This document shows, in pieces, positions 15,398-25,637 of a stretch of 64,000 nt of DNA (position 1 is its first letter; each line of letters starts with the position of its first letter). A program made the translations under genes and the position numbers. The stretch covers positions 248,001-312,000 of the forward strand of contig NZ_PVZG01000001.1 of assembly GCF_003002065.1 (NCBI RefSeq), given 5' to 3'. The notes beneath the pieces were generated by a model. It was not told the DNA's origin, searched no databases, and worked only from the letters and a program-made list of their open reading frames with translations. Source of the stretch: Pseudosporangium ferrugineum. Lineage in GTDB: Bacteria > Actinomycetota > Actinomycetes > Mycobacteriales > Micromonosporaceae.

Positions 15398-16726
15398 TTA
15401 GGCCGGGTTGCCCGCGTGGGTGAGGGTTTCCCACGCGACGAAGAGGTTGTTGCTGCCCTGGGGGCGCTTGGCGACGGTGTATACCTCGGTGTTCGACATG
15501 GCGATGCCCATCCGGTCGTGCAGCGCGTGGTACGCGACCTCGGTCACCGGCCCGAGGCCCCTGGTAACCGTGCCGCCGCAGATGGTCGACGGCACGGCCG
15601 CGCCGTTCTCGAACTTGGTGTGGAAGCCGAGCGCGTGCCGCAGCCGGTCCTGCAGCTCCGGGTAGAGGTCGGCGCCCTGGATCCGGGTGGTCTCCGCGAC
15701 GTGCGCGATGGCCGAGATGCCGTAACCCGTGTGGGTGAAGTCGCGGCACGTCTCCTGGGCGAGCCCGTCGACGAACGTGCTCTGCCCCTGCCAGTAGTCG
15801 ATCAGCTCAGCGCGGGTGTCGATGCCCCCGGCCGGCGGATACTTCGGCTGCGACCCGTCCGCGGCGAGGTAGACGTACGAGGCGGCGCGCAGCTTGAAAC
15901 GGGCGATGGCCCGGTCGTACGAGGCCCGGTCGTCGAGGTGGACGGAGATGCCGACGGCCGCCTCCATCATCGACAGCTCCCAGTTCCCGTTGCTGTGGAT
16001 CCCGGGGATCACCACGGGCAGGTAGACGGTGCGCAACATCGTGGCGAACCGCTCCTGGTTCGGCCAGTTCCCGTACGCATGCCTGATGATCTCGGCGGCG
16101 CGCGGCCACACCGAACCCGCCCAGGCGGTTTGCAGGGGCGCGTTGCTGTTGGTGTGGTTCCTGATCGTCGCGGACCAGGCGTCCATCAGAGCGATCGACT
16201 TCTGCGCGTACGCGGAATTCCCGGTGATGTACCACGCGAGCGCATCGGTGTACGCGGCGATCGCGTCCTCCCGCTCGTCGGTGCAACCGTTGTCGGGATT
16301 GGAGTACGAGCCGCACTCGACGGTGGCCCGCGGCTTCGGGGTGCGCGACAGGGACGCGTACCGGCTGGCCATCATCTGGTCGTACGCGCCGAGCCAGGGC
16401 TGGGCGCGGGCGGCGACCCTGCCCTTCACGAAGTCGAGCTGGGCACGGCTGAGCAGAACCCCGGGATGCGAGAACACGGCGGCTGCCCGCGCGGTGCCGG
16501 CGCCGGCTGTCGCGCTGCGGGCTTGCGCGGCGCCGGCTTGCACGGTGCCGGCGAGCCCGGCGTTGTTCCGGGTCGCGGTGCTGTTGCCGGGCGCGCTGTT
16601 GCCGGGCGCGGCATCCGGGGTGAGGGTGCCGGCGTCCGCGGCGGAGCGGACGCCGAGGGTGACGACGAGGGCGAGGGCGGCCGTGCCGGCGGCGAGCACG
16701 GCACGGCGTGGGGATGATCTGGACAA
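15398..16726 (-). CDS. Secreted alginate lyase family protein
   Basis: 442 residues from TTG 16726, supported by GGGAG six bases upstream; a longer frame from 16753 lacks a site. The first residues, MSRSSPRRAVLAAGTAALALVVTLGVRSAADA, form a Tat/Sec-like signal peptide, followed by an Ala/Thr/Asn-rich linker to about residue 80. The catalytic domain contains HPGVLLSRAQLDFVKGRVAA, NWPNQERFATMLRTVYLP and IHSNGNWELSMMEAAVGISVHLDD, typical of the alpha/alpha-barrel alginate lyase (AlgL-like) family. The substrate may be alginate or another uronate. It starts the leftward two-gene secreted unit behind the AGCGCT palindromes. Confidence 0.85.
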   Translation of the reverse strand: MSRSSPRRAVLAAGTAALALVVTLGVRSAADAGTLTPDAAPGNSAPGNSTATRNNAGLAGTVQAGAAQARSATAGAGTARAAAVFSHPGVLLSRAQLDFVKGRVAARAQPWLGAYDQMMASRYASLSRTPKPRATVECGSYSNPDNGCTDEREDAIAAYTDALAWYITGNSAYAQKSIALMDAWSATIRNHTNSNAPLQTAWAGSVWPRAAEIIRHAYGNWPNQERFATMLRTVYLPVVIPGIHSNGNWELSMMEAAVGISVHLDDRASYDRAIARFKLRAASYVYLAADGSQPKYPPAGGIDTRAELIDYWQGQSTFVDGLAQETCRDFTHTGYGISAIAHVAETTRIQGADLYPELQDRLRHALGFHTKFENGAAVPSTICGGTVTRGLGPVTEVAYHALHDRMGIAMSNTEVYTVAKRPQGSNNLFVAWETLTHAGNPA

Positions 16727-16852
16727 GACGGACTCCCGTGGGGGCGGGGACAACCGGAAGGGTACTTAACAGTTCGGCCACTCAACCCCGCCAAAAGGGA
16801 CGCGGTCAAGCAGACATCGACCTACTTAAGGATGACGAAAGGTTGCAGCCCG

Positions 16853-16868
16853 AGAGAGCGCTTTCTCT
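16853..16868. promoter_or_regulatory. Candidate LacI-family operator upstream of the lyase operon
   Basis: AGAGAGCGCTTTCTCT is a near-perfect palindrome centred on AGCGCT, the core of LacI-family sugar-repressor boxes such as the CebR box. It lies about 130 bases upstream of the lyase start. Confidence 0.45.
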
Positions 16869-16909
16869 TGCCCAGTGGTCAATCCCGGGCCCCGGAACCG
16901 GTTACGGTC

Positions 16910-16924
16910 GGGAAGCGCTCTCCC
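16910..16924. promoter_or_regulatory. Second AGCGCT-centred palindrome
   Basis: GGGAAGCGCTCTCCC shares the AGCGCT core with the site at 16853 and lies about 57 bases from it. A perfect AACCGGTT (16896-16903) sits between them. The rest of the 16754-17091 gap is low-complexity CCGGCC-rich DNA in which I see no gene. Confidence 0.4.
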
Positions 16925-17091
16925 GCCCCCGTGCGCCACCATCCGGGGACCCGCCGACCCGGCCCAGACCCCACCCGCCGGCCCGCCCGCGAGCCGGCCC
17001 GCTGGCCCGCCGGCGACCTGACCCGCCGGCCGACCCGGACTCCACCCGCCATCCCGCCCGCAACCCCATCGGCCGACCGGGCGACCGCCGG

Positions 17092-17130
17092 GTAGACAGT
17101 GTCTACGCGCGCCTGGTAGACACTGTCCAT
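17092..17130. promoter_or_regulatory. Two TetR-type operators in front of and over the tetR start
   Basis: GTAGACA-G-TGTCTAC (17092-17106) is a perfect 7-bp inverted repeat. A second copy, GTAGACA-C-TGTCCAT (17116-17130), has one full and one partial half and covers the ATG at 17129. Their centres are 24 bases apart. The arrangement predicts direct autorepression by the TetR protein that starts here. Confidence 0.65.
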
Positions 17131-17683
17131 GTCCGACGATCTGCGTGCCCGGCTCGTTGCCGCCGGCGTCGAGCTCGTGGCGGAGCGCGGCACCGGCGCC
17201 CTGTCCCTGCGGGAGATCGCCCGCCGCGCCGGCGTCTCGCACGGTGCGCCGCGCCGCTGGTTCCCGACCCATCGTGACCTGCTCGCCGCCGTGGCGCGGG
17301 TCGGCTACGACCGGCTCGCCGCGCGGGTCGCCGCCGTGGGACCGGCCGGGACGCCCCGGGACGGGCTGCTCGCCCTCGGGCGGCTCTACCTGGACTTCGC
17401 GCGTACGGAACGGGGGATGTTCGAATTGATGTTCCGGCACGAGTTGCTCAGCGGGAACAGCGAGGGGCTGCGCGAGGCGAGCAAGCCGCTGTTCGGGGTG
17501 CTGACCGGGCTGCTCGGCCCCGACCGGCCCGGCGCCGCCGCGGTGGCGAGTTCGTTCTGGGCCAACCTGCACGGCATCGCGCAGCTGTCGCTCTGGGGCA
17601 GCCTGGAGGTCGTCGGCACCGGCGACGCCGACGACCTGCTGCGGACGGCCGTCGACGCGTACCTCCAGGGGTGCCGGTGCTGA
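17129..17683 (+). CDS. TetR family transcriptional regulator
   Basis: 184 residues from ATG 17129. The N-terminal helix-turn-helix reads LVAAGVELVAERGTGALSLREIARRAGVSHGAPRRWFPTHRDLLAAVA. The C-terminal ligand domain is helical and ends in a Cys-rich tip (GCRC). There is no ribosome binding site, so translation may be leaderless. Two matching palindromes overlap the start and suggest autoregulation. The gene overlaps the acyltransferase gene by 13 bases, so it probably controls that enzyme and responds to a lipid or lipid-derived ligand (inference). Confidence 0.9.
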   Translation: MSDDLRARLVAAGVELVAERGTGALSLREIARRAGVSHGAPRRWFPTHRDLLAAVARVGYDRLAARVAAVGPAGTPRDGLLALGRLYLDFARTERGMFELMFRHELLSGNSEGLREASKPLFGVLTGLLGPDRPGAAAVASSFWANLHGIAQLSLWGSLEVVGTGDADDLLRTAVDAYLQGCRC

Positions 17684-18339
17684 CCCGGGTGGCCCGCGCC
17701 GGCCTCGTCCCGCTGTCGCGCGTGATGTTCCGGCCGGTCGTGGAGGGCCGCCACCACGTCCCGCTCGACGGGCCCGTCATCATCGCCGCGAACCATCTGT
17801 CCTTCCTGGACAGTTTCATCATCCCGCTGCTGACCCCGCGGCCGGTGGCGTTCCTGGCCAAGGACGAGTATTTCACCCGTCCCGGCCTGCGCGGGCACCT
17901 GAGCCGCACGACGCTGACCGCCGTCGGCGCCGTTCCCGTGCCGCGCGGCGCGCACCGGGCGGCCCGGGCCTCGCTCGAGACCGCGCTGGCCGTGCTCAAG
18001 GACGGCCGCGCGTTCGGCATCCACCCGGAGGGCAGCCGGTCGCGCGACGGCCGGCTGTATCGCGGGCGCACCGGCGTCGCGTGGCTGGCGCTCGCGTCCG
18101 GTGCTCCGGTGGTGCCGGTGGCCGTGCTCGGCACCGACCGCGTGCAGCCGGTCGGCGCCCGCCTGCCGCGGCCCGGCAGGGTGACCGTCCGCTTCGGCGA
18201 GCCGCTCACCTTCGGCCCGCCGCCGGCCGGTGCCGCCCGGGCCCGCCGCGACGCCACCGACCGCATCATGGACGCGATCGCGGCGCTGTCCGGCCAGGAG
18301 CGTGCGGACCACTACAACAAGCTTTCCGGTACGCCGTGA
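17671..18339 (+). CDS. Lysophospholipid acyltransferase family protein (PlsC-like)
   Basis: 222 residues from GTG 17671, overlapping the end of the TetR gene. Acyltransferase block I is NHLSFLDS (the HX4D catalytic motif, H at about 42), and block III is FGIHPEGSRSRDGRLYRG. This is the 1-acyl-glycerol-3-phosphate acyltransferase family, which acylates lysophosphatidate or related lipids at the membrane inner face. The size is typical of the short actinobacterial members, which have a single weak membrane segment. Co-transcription with tetR suggests regulated membrane lipid remodelling. Confidence 0.9.
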   Translation: MPVLTRVARAGLVPLSRVMFRPVVEGRHHVPLDGPVIIAANHLSFLDSFIIPLLTPRPVAFLAKDEYFTRPGLRGHLSRTTLTAVGAVPVPRGAHRAARASLETALAVLKDGRAFGIHPEGSRSRDGRLYRGRTGVAWLALASGAPVVPVAVLGTDRVQPVGARLPRPGRVTVRFGEPLTFGPPPAGAARARRDATDRIMDAIAALSGQERADHYNKLSGTP

Positions 18340-18351
18340 GCACCGCCGCCG

Positions 18352-19308
18352 TCACCGCAGCGCGGGCAGCACCTTGGCACCGAACGTCTCGATGAACGGC
18401 GTGAGCTCCTGCCCCACGTGGTGCAGGTAGATGCGGTCGAAGCCGAGGTCCGCGTAGCCGCGCAGTTGTTCCGTGTGCAGGTCGAGGTCGGCGGAGATGT
18501 TGACGACCTCGCGTACCCGCTCCAGGGTCACGTGCTCGGAGACCACGTCGAAGTGCTCGGCCGTCTCGAGGTCCCAGCAGATCGGCGGCGGGAAGATGTT
18601 GCTGCGCCACTGGTCGTACGCGATCGCCTCCGCCTCGGCCTCGGTCGGCGCCCAGCTCAGGTGCACCTGCAGGCTGACCGGCCCGCGCCCGCCGGCGTCC
18701 CGGTACGCGGCGATCATCGCGCGCAGCTTCTCCTCCGGCGCGTTGACGGTGACCAGGCCGTCGGCCCAGCCCGCGCACCACGCGGCGGTCTCCGTGCTGA
18801 CCGCGGCGCCGATCAGCGCCGGGGGCGTCTCCGGCCGGGTCCACAGCCGGGCGCGGTCCACGGTGACCAGCCCGTCGCGGGTGACCTCCTTGCCCTCCAG
18901 CAGGTCGCGGATGACGCCGACCGACTCGAGCAGGCGCGCGTTGCGGACGTCCTTGCGCGGCCACGGCCCGCCGGTGATGTGCTCGTTGCTGTATTCGCCC
19001 GAGCCCAGCGCGGCCCAGAACCGGCCCGGGTACATGGCGCCGAGCGTCCCGATCGCCTGGGCGATGATCGCCGGGTGGTAGCGCTGGCCCGGCGCGTTCA
19101 CCACGCCGAAGGACAGGTTGGTGGCCTGCAGCGCGGCGCCGAGCCACGACCAGGCGAAGGCGGACTGGCCCTGCCGCGCGCTCCACGGCGAGAAATGGTC
19201 GGAGCACATCGCCGCGTCGAAGCCGGCCCGCTCGGCGGCCACGACAGCGGCGAGCAGGTCGGCGGGCGGGATCTGCTCGTGGGAACAGTGGATTCCGTAG
19301 TCCGTCAT
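18352..19308 (-). CDS. LLM class oxidoreductase, TIGR03885-type non-F420 flavinoid family
   Basis: 318 residues. The luciferase-like TIM barrel is indicated by YGIHCSHEQIPPADLLAAVVAAERAGFDAAMCSDHFSPWSARQGQSAFAWSWLGAALQATN and by FWAALGSGEYSNEHITGGPWPRK. The SHEQ start and CSDHFSPW segment match the subfamily whose members are annotated as non-F420 flavinoid oxidoreductases. The substrate is unknown. It faces the nucleoside hydrolase gene across 45 bases and converges on the acyltransferase gene with a 12-base gap. Confidence 0.85.
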   Translation of the reverse strand: MTDYGIHCSHEQIPPADLLAAVVAAERAGFDAAMCSDHFSPWSARQGQSAFAWSWLGAALQATNLSFGVVNAPGQRYHPAIIAQAIGTLGAMYPGRFWAALGSGEYSNEHITGGPWPRKDVRNARLLESVGVIRDLLEGKEVTRDGLVTVDRARLWTRPETPPALIGAAVSTETAAWCAGWADGLVTVNAPEEKLRAMIAAYRDAGGRGPVSLQVHLSWAPTEAEAEAIAYDQWRSNIFPPPICWDLETAEHFDVVSEHVTLERVREVVNISADLDLHTEQLRGYADLGFDRIYLHHVGQELTPFIETFGAKVLPALR

Positions 19309-19353
19309 GGCCGGTAACTACCCGCGGACACCCCCTGCCCTAACGTTGCTGCC

Positions 19354-20265
19354 ATGGCCGATCCCGTGTACCTCGACTGTGACACCGGCGTCGACGACGC
19401 CCTCGCCCTCGCGCTGCTGCTGGGTTCCGCGGACCTGCTCGGCGCCGGCACGGTGAGCGGGAACACCGGCGCGGAGCAGGCGGCACGCAACACCCTCGAC
19501 CTGCTCGCGCTGGGCGGGCGCGCCGACGTGCCGGTCGCCACGGGTGCCCGGCACTCGCTGACCGGGACGTTCCGGGGCGCGGGTGTCGTGCACGGCGGCA
19601 ACGGGGTCGGCGGGGTCCGGCTGCCGCGCTCGGCGGCCGAGCCCGTCCCGGTCGCCGCCGCGGACCTGCTGATCGCCCTGGCCCGGGCCCGCCCCGGCAC
19701 GCTGCGGGTGCTCGCCACCGGCCCGCTGACCAACCTGGCCGTCGCCCTGCGCCGCGAGCCCGGGCTGCCGCGGCTGGTGCGTGACGTGACCGTCATGGGC
19801 GGTGCGGTCCGGGTGCCGGGCAACGTGACCGGGCACGGCGAGGCGAACATCGCGGACGACCCGGAGGCCGCGGCCGAGGTGCTCGCCGCCGGCTGGCCGG
19901 TGACGCTGGTGCCGCTGGACGTGACGATGCGGCACTGCTTCGGGCCCGCCGACCAGGACGCGCTGCGGGCGCACGGCACTCCCCTGGCCGCCGCCCTGGC
20001 CGACGTGCTGACCGCGTACCTCGACTACTACGAACCGGTGCTGGGCGAGCGCCGGATGCCGCTGCACGACCCGCTGGCCGCGGCGGTGCTGACCGGCGCG
20101 GTGACCCCGGCCGAGGCGCCGGAGCTGGGACTGCGGGTCGGCCTGACGGACCGGCGCGGCGGGCTCACCGAGGACCCGGATGCGCCGCGGCGCACCCGGG
20201 TGGTGCTCAGCCTGACCGAGCCGGCCGCGCCGGTGCTGCGGGACCTGATCCTCGCCGGCACCTGA
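19354..20265 (+). CDS. Inosine-uridine type nucleoside hydrolase
   Basis: 303 residues from ATG 19354. The calcium and ribose-binding motif DCDTGVDDALAL is at residues 8-19. Further family blocks are GNTGAEQAARNTLDLL, LATGPLTNLAVAL, VTVMGGAV, GEANIADDPEAAAEVL and the late MPLHDPLAAAVL, with the catalytic-site histidine. It would split ribonucleosides to base plus ribose in purine/pyrimidine salvage. Full family length. It ends six bases before the convergent DevR-like gene. Confidence 0.92.
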   Translation: MADPVYLDCDTGVDDALALALLLGSADLLGAGTVSGNTGAEQAARNTLDLLALGGRADVPVATGARHSLTGTFRGAGVVHGGNGVGGVRLPRSAAEPVPVAAADLLIALARARPGTLRVLATGPLTNLAVALRREPGLPRLVRDVTVMGGAVRVPGNVTGHGEANIADDPEAAAEVLAAGWPVTLVPLDVTMRHCFGPADQDALRAHGTPLAAALADVLTAYLDYYEPVLGERRMPLHDPLAAAVLTGAVTPAEAPELGLRVGLTDRRGGLTEDPDAPRRTRVVLSLTEPAAPVLRDLILAGT

Positions 20266-20271
20266 AAAGGC

Positions 20272-20913
20272 TCAGTGCGGGTGGTCGCCGAGCAGCCGGG
20301 TGGCGAGCACCGCCGCCTGGGTGCGGCGCTCGAGTCCCAGCTTCGCCAGCAGGCTCGACACGTAGTTCTTCACCGTCTTCTCGGCCAGGAACATCCGGCC
20401 CGCGATCTCGCGGTTGGTGAGCCCCTCCGCGACGTACTCGAGGATCCGCCGTTCCTGATCGGTCAGGGAGGCGAGCTCGCGGGGCTGCTCGACGCCGTGC
20501 CGGATCCGCTCGAGCACCCGCTGGGTGACGGCCGGGTCCAGCAGCGACTGCCCACCCGCGACCCGCCGGACCGCGTCGACCAGGTCGGTGCCGCGGATCT
20601 GCTTGAGCACGTAGCCGGACGCACCGGCCATGATGGCCGCGAACAGCGCCTCGTCGTCCTCGTACGACGTCAGGATCAGTCCCTTGATCGACGAGTCCAC
20701 GGCGCGCACGTCACGGCAGACGTCGATGCCGTTGCCGTCGGGCAGGCGGGCGTCGAGGACCGCGACGTCGGGACGCAGGGCGGGGATCCGCCGGGCCGCC
20801 TCCTGCGCCGACCCGGACTCCCCCACCACTTCGATGTCCCCGGCGGCGTGCAGAAGGTCAGCGAGGCCCCGGCGAACCACCTCGTGGTCGTCGAGCAGGA
20901 AGACACGGATCAT
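20272..20913 (-). CDS. devR: DevR/DosR-like NarL-family response regulator
   Basis: 213 residues from ATG 20913 with AGGAAGGAC upstream. The receiver domain has D8/D9, phosphoacceptor D54, T82, Y101 and K104 at the same numbers I recall for M. tuberculosis DosR. The stretches VFLLDDHEVVRRGLADLL and LPDGNGIDVCRD also match it closely. The C-terminal LuxR helix-turn-helix reads LTDQERRILEYVAEGLTNREIAGRMFLAEKTVKNYVSSLLAKLGLERRTQAAV. DosR induces the hypoxia/NO dormancy regulon. A DevR-box-like site lies 37-51 bases upstream, so it may regulate itself and the divergent stress gene. The partner kinase is encoded at 21930. Confidence 0.92.
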   Translation of the reverse strand: MIRVFLLDDHEVVRRGLADLLHAAGDIEVVGESGSAQEAARRIPALRPDVAVLDARLPDGNGIDVCRDVRAVDSSIKGLILTSYEDDEALFAAIMAGASGYVLKQIRGTDLVDAVRRVAGGQSLLDPAVTQRVLERIRHGVEQPRELASLTDQERRILEYVAEGLTNREIAGRMFLAEKTVKNYVSSLLAKLGLERRTQAAVLATRLLGDHPH

Positions 20914-20949
20914 GTGTCCTTCCTACCCGGGAAAGGCCCGGACCACAAA

Positions 20950-20964
20950 GAGCCGAAAGTCCCG
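20950..20964. promoter_or_regulatory. DevR-box-like site between devR and the universal stress gene
   Basis: GAGCCGAAAGTCCCG; read on the other strand, CGGGACTTTCGGCTC. It fits the GGGACN4GTCCC-type DosR box in one half and shares 12 of 14 bases with the site at 23590-23603. It lies in the divergent intergenic region. Confidence 0.6.
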
Positions 20965-21040
20965 TGTCCGCGGGGCCGGCGTCTCTGCCACCCCCGCGGT
21001 GCCCTCGGCGACGATCGAGATCCACGGGAAGGAGCACGTC

Positions 21041-21910
21041 ATGAGGACCACCCCGATCGTCGTCGGCACCGACGGCACCGCGCCGAGCGAGGCCGCCGTC
21101 CGGTGGGCCGCCCGGGAGGCGGCACGGCGGGAGACCCCCCTGCGCATCGTGTACGCGTACCCGCCGCCCCCTGCGGAAGCGGACGCTACCGCCGCGGGCG
21201 ACGCGCGGCAGCAGGCGGGTGTGATCCTCGACGCGGCGCTCCTGCAGGCCCGGGCCGCGGCGCCGTACCGGATCGCCGTGGAGCTCGAGGCCGTGCCCGG
21301 TGAGCCGGTGGCGGCGCTGCTGGGTCAGCCGGACGCCGAGGCGCTGGTGCTGGGAAACCGCGGCCGCGGCGGTTTCGCCAGCCTGCTCCTCGGCTCGGTG
21401 AGCCAGCGCGTCGCCACCCACGCCGAGCACCCGGTGGTGGTCGTCCGCGGCCGCACCGAGACGGCCTCCGGCCCGATCGTGGCGGGCGTGGACGACTCGG
21501 ACGCCGCGGACGGCGTGCTGGAGGCGGCCTTCGAGGCGGCCGATACCCGGGGCGCGCCGCTGGCCGTGGTGCGCACGTACGCGCCGCCGACGCCGCTGTG
21601 GGTCGGCGACATCCCCGCCGTGCAGTCCGCCGTGCCGGAGATCGAGGCGGAACAGCGCCGGCGCCTCGAGCAGGACATCGCCCCCTGGCGGGAGAAATTC
21701 CCCGAGGTCGACGCCGAGGCCGTGGTGTCGCCCGACGGCGCCGCCGCGGTGCTGGTGGCGGTGTCGCACAGCGCCCGGATGATGGTGGTCGGCAGCCGCG
21801 GTCACGGCACGGTCGCGAACACCCTGCTGGGCTCGACCGGCCTGCAGCTGCTGCACCACTCCGGCTGCCCGGTGCTGATCGTGCGGAGCAGGCGTACGGC
21901 GCTGGTCGCG

Positions 21911-21916
<6 letters not shown>
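21041..21916 (+). CDS. Tandem-domain universal stress protein
   Basis: 291 residues from ATG 21041 with GGAAGGAG six bases upstream. There are two Usp domains: IVVGTDGTAPSEAAVRWAAREA with the ATP-loop GNRGRGGFASLLLGSVSQRV, and IVAGVDDSDAADGVLEAAFEAA with GSRGHGTVANTLLGSTGLQL. Both G-x2-G-x9-GS motifs are intact, so ATP binding is expected. Two-domain Usp proteins are major DosR-regulon members in mycobacteria, which agrees with the DevR box just upstream and the sensor kinase immediately downstream. An 8-bp inverted repeat spans its stop codon. Confidence 0.93.
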
Positions 21917-23585
<1,669 letters not shown>

Positions 23586-23589
23586 TTTC

Positions 23590-23603
23590 GGGACCTTCGG
23601 CCC
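23590..23603. promoter_or_regulatory. DevR-box-like site upstream of the nitroreductase pair
   Basis: GGGACCTTCGGCCC ends 60 bases before the first nitroreductase ATG, a usual distance for a DosR activator site. It matches the inverted site at 20950-20964 in 12 of 14 bases. Confidence 0.65.
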
Positions 23604-23663
23604 TGATCGGCACGGGCCCCGGCGAGCGACCGTGGTGGGGTGACCGACCTGGAGGTTCCGCCC

Positions 23664-24638
23664 ATGACCACCCCCGCCGAAGCGCTGGCGGCAGCAGCCC
23701 GTACGTCCCTGCACGCCCCCTCGGTCTTCAACACCCAGCCGTGGCGCTGGCGGATCGCCGGCGACACGATGACCCTGCGCGCCGACCGGTCCCGGGCCCT
23801 GGCGGCGACCGACCCGGACGGCCGCCTCCTGCTGCTGAGCTGCGGCGCCGCGCTGCACCACGCCCGGGTCGCCCTCGCGGCGGCCGGGCACCAGGCGGCC
23901 GTCGAGCGCCTCCCCGAGCCCGGCGACCCCGACCTGCTGGCCCGGATCACGTTCACCGGCGAGAAGCCCGCCGACGCGCGGGCCGCCGGCCTGGTCGCCG
24001 CCGCGGCCGTGCGGCGCACCGACCGGCGCGCGTACGGCGACCGTCCCGTCACCGAGGAGCAGCTGACCGGGCTGCGCCGGGTCGTCGAGGCGGAGGGGGC
24101 CTACCTGCACACGGTGCGCCCCGACCAGATGCCGATGCTGGGGATCTCCGCGGAGCTGGCCGGCGAGGCGGAACGGCTGGACCCGGCGTACCGGGAGGAG
24201 CTGGAACGCTGGACCGCCCGGCCCGCGCACACCGGCGACGGCGTGCCCCCGTCCACCGCGGTACGGCCAGCCCTGCGCCGGGTACCGGTCCGGGACTTCG
24301 TGCCGGACGGCCAGGCCGGTCTCGACGCGGGCGACGGCTACGACGCCGGCGCCGCGTACGTGATCGTCTTCGGCCTCTCCGACCGGCCCGCCGACCTCCT
24401 CCGGGCCGGCGAGGCGCTGTCGGCGCTGCTGCTGACCGCGACCGCGGACGGCCTCGCGACCGCCCCGCTGAGCGACGCGGTCGAGGTGGAGTGGCCGCGG
24501 CAGCTGCTGCGCGGGCTGCTCGCCGGCATCGGCGAGCCGTACGTGGCGGTCCGGCTGGGCTACCCGGAGACCGCCGCACCGCTGCCGGCCGCGCCCCGCC
24601 GGGAGCCCGCCGACGTCATAGAGATCGTCGCCCGATGA
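23664..24638 (+). CDS. Acg-type nitroreductase family protein 1
   Basis: 324 residues from ATG 23664 (GGAGG at 23651-23655 decides this start over an upstream in-frame GTG). Family landmarks are LHAPSVFNTQPWRWRI near residues 15-30, CGAALHHARVALAAAGH, and RRTDRRAYGDRPV. This matches the Acg/Rv2032-like family of FMN-binding nitroreductase-fold proteins, which in mycobacteria belong to the DosR dormancy regulon and may sequester FMN rather than reduce nitro compounds. The ATGA overlap with a paralogue downstream and the DevR-like box upstream support the same regulation here. Confidence 0.88.
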   Translation: MTTPAEALAAAARTSLHAPSVFNTQPWRWRIAGDTMTLRADRSRALAATDPDGRLLLLSCGAALHHARVALAAAGHQAAVERLPEPGDPDLLARITFTGEKPADARAAGLVAAAAVRRTDRRAYGDRPVTEEQLTGLRRVVEAEGAYLHTVRPDQMPMLGISAELAGEAERLDPAYREELERWTARPAHTGDGVPPSTAVRPALRRVPVRDFVPDGQAGLDAGDGYDAGAAYVIVFGLSDRPADLLRAGEALSALLLTATADGLATAPLSDAVEVEWPRQLLRGLLAGIGEPYVAVRLGYPETAAPLPAAPRREPADVIEIVAR

Positions 24639-25582
24639 CCGCGTACACCGGGGAGGACCTGCTCATCGCCGCCGCGGCGGCGGTCCGCGCACCGTCCCTG
24701 CACAACTCCCAGCCGTGGCGGTTCCGGCTGCGCGACGGCGCCGTCGAGGTGCTCGCCGACCGGACCCGGCAGCTGTCGGTCGCGGACTCGACCGGCTGGG
24801 CGGTGCGGATGGCCTGCGGCGCGGCCACGTTCAACGCCCGCGTGGCGCTGGCCGCGGCGGGCCGCCCGGCGGAGGTCGAGGTGCGCCCGCACGGCGACGT
24901 GATCGCCCGGCTCACGCCGGCCGACCCGCGCCCCGCGACCTACGTCGAGACGGACCTGGCCGCCGCGATCGCGCGCCGGTTCAGCAACCGCCGCCCGTTC
25001 CGGCCGGACCCGGTGCCCTCGCAGAGCCGGGTACGCCTGATCGAGGCGGCCCGCGCCGAGGCGGCGTGGCTGGACCTGCTCGTGGGCATGACCGCGCTGA
25101 CCGCCTTCGGCGAGATCGCGCGCAGCGCCGACCGGGTGCTCCGGCGCAACCCGCTCTACCAGGCGGAATTCTTCGGCTGGGCGCACGCCGAGGCGTCGCC
25201 GGACGGCGTGCCGGTGACCGCGGGCGCTCCCGCCGCCGAGCCGCAGGACCTGCTGCCGCAACGGCCGTACTCGGACCGGCGCCGGGCCGCGGGCGACGAC
25301 TTCGAGGCCGAGCCGCTGCTGGCCGTCCTCGGCACGCCCACCGACCGTCCGGCGGACCAGGTGACCGCCGGGCAGGCGCTGCAACGCGTCCTGCTGACCG
25401 CGACCGACGACGGGCTCGCGACCTCGATGATCTCCCAGCCGATCGAGGTGCCGACCGCCCGCGAGCAGCTCCGGCGCTCCCTGCGCCGCACCGGCTCCCC
25501 GCAGATCGCCCTGCGCATCGGCTTCGGCCAGGGAACCGGCCACACCACGCCCCGCCGCCCCCTGGACGACGTCCTCGACTGA
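24635..25582 (+). CDS. Acg-type nitroreductase family protein 2
   Basis: 315 residues from ATG 24635, overlapping the preceding stop (ATGA). It is paralogous to its neighbour: APSLHNSQPWRFRLRDG, CGAATFNARVALAAAGR and RRFSNRRPFRPDPVP align with the same blocks. The middle (about 150-215, EFFGWAHAEASPDGVPV) differs strongly from the first copy, so the two are an old duplication, not a recent one. A role in flavin or redox handling under hypoxia is inferred from the DevRS context. Confidence 0.87.
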   Translation: MTAYTGEDLLIAAAAAVRAPSLHNSQPWRFRLRDGAVEVLADRTRQLSVADSTGWAVRMACGAATFNARVALAAAGRPAEVEVRPHGDVIARLTPADPRPATYVETDLAAAIARRFSNRRPFRPDPVPSQSRVRLIEAARAEAAWLDLLVGMTALTAFGEIARSADRVLRRNPLYQAEFFGWAHAEASPDGVPVTAGAPAAEPQDLLPQRPYSDRRRAAGDDFEAEPLLAVLGTPTDRPADQVTAGQALQRVLLTATDDGLATSMISQPIEVPTAREQLRRSLRRTGSPQIALRIGFGQGTGHTTPRRPLDDVLD

Positions 25583-25637
25583 TCCTCCGGCCCGGCGCCG
25601 CTCCCACCCGGCCCGGCTCGGCGCCGGCCTGGGCCGG

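Noticed and set aside
13256..16717. Very long (1153-codon) open frame on the plus strand opposite the lyase and beta-helix genes
   Set aside because: It is an antisense shadow of GC-rich codon usage. The translation is Val/Arg/Gly/His-rich without family motifs, while the minus strand encodes two clear secreted proteins.
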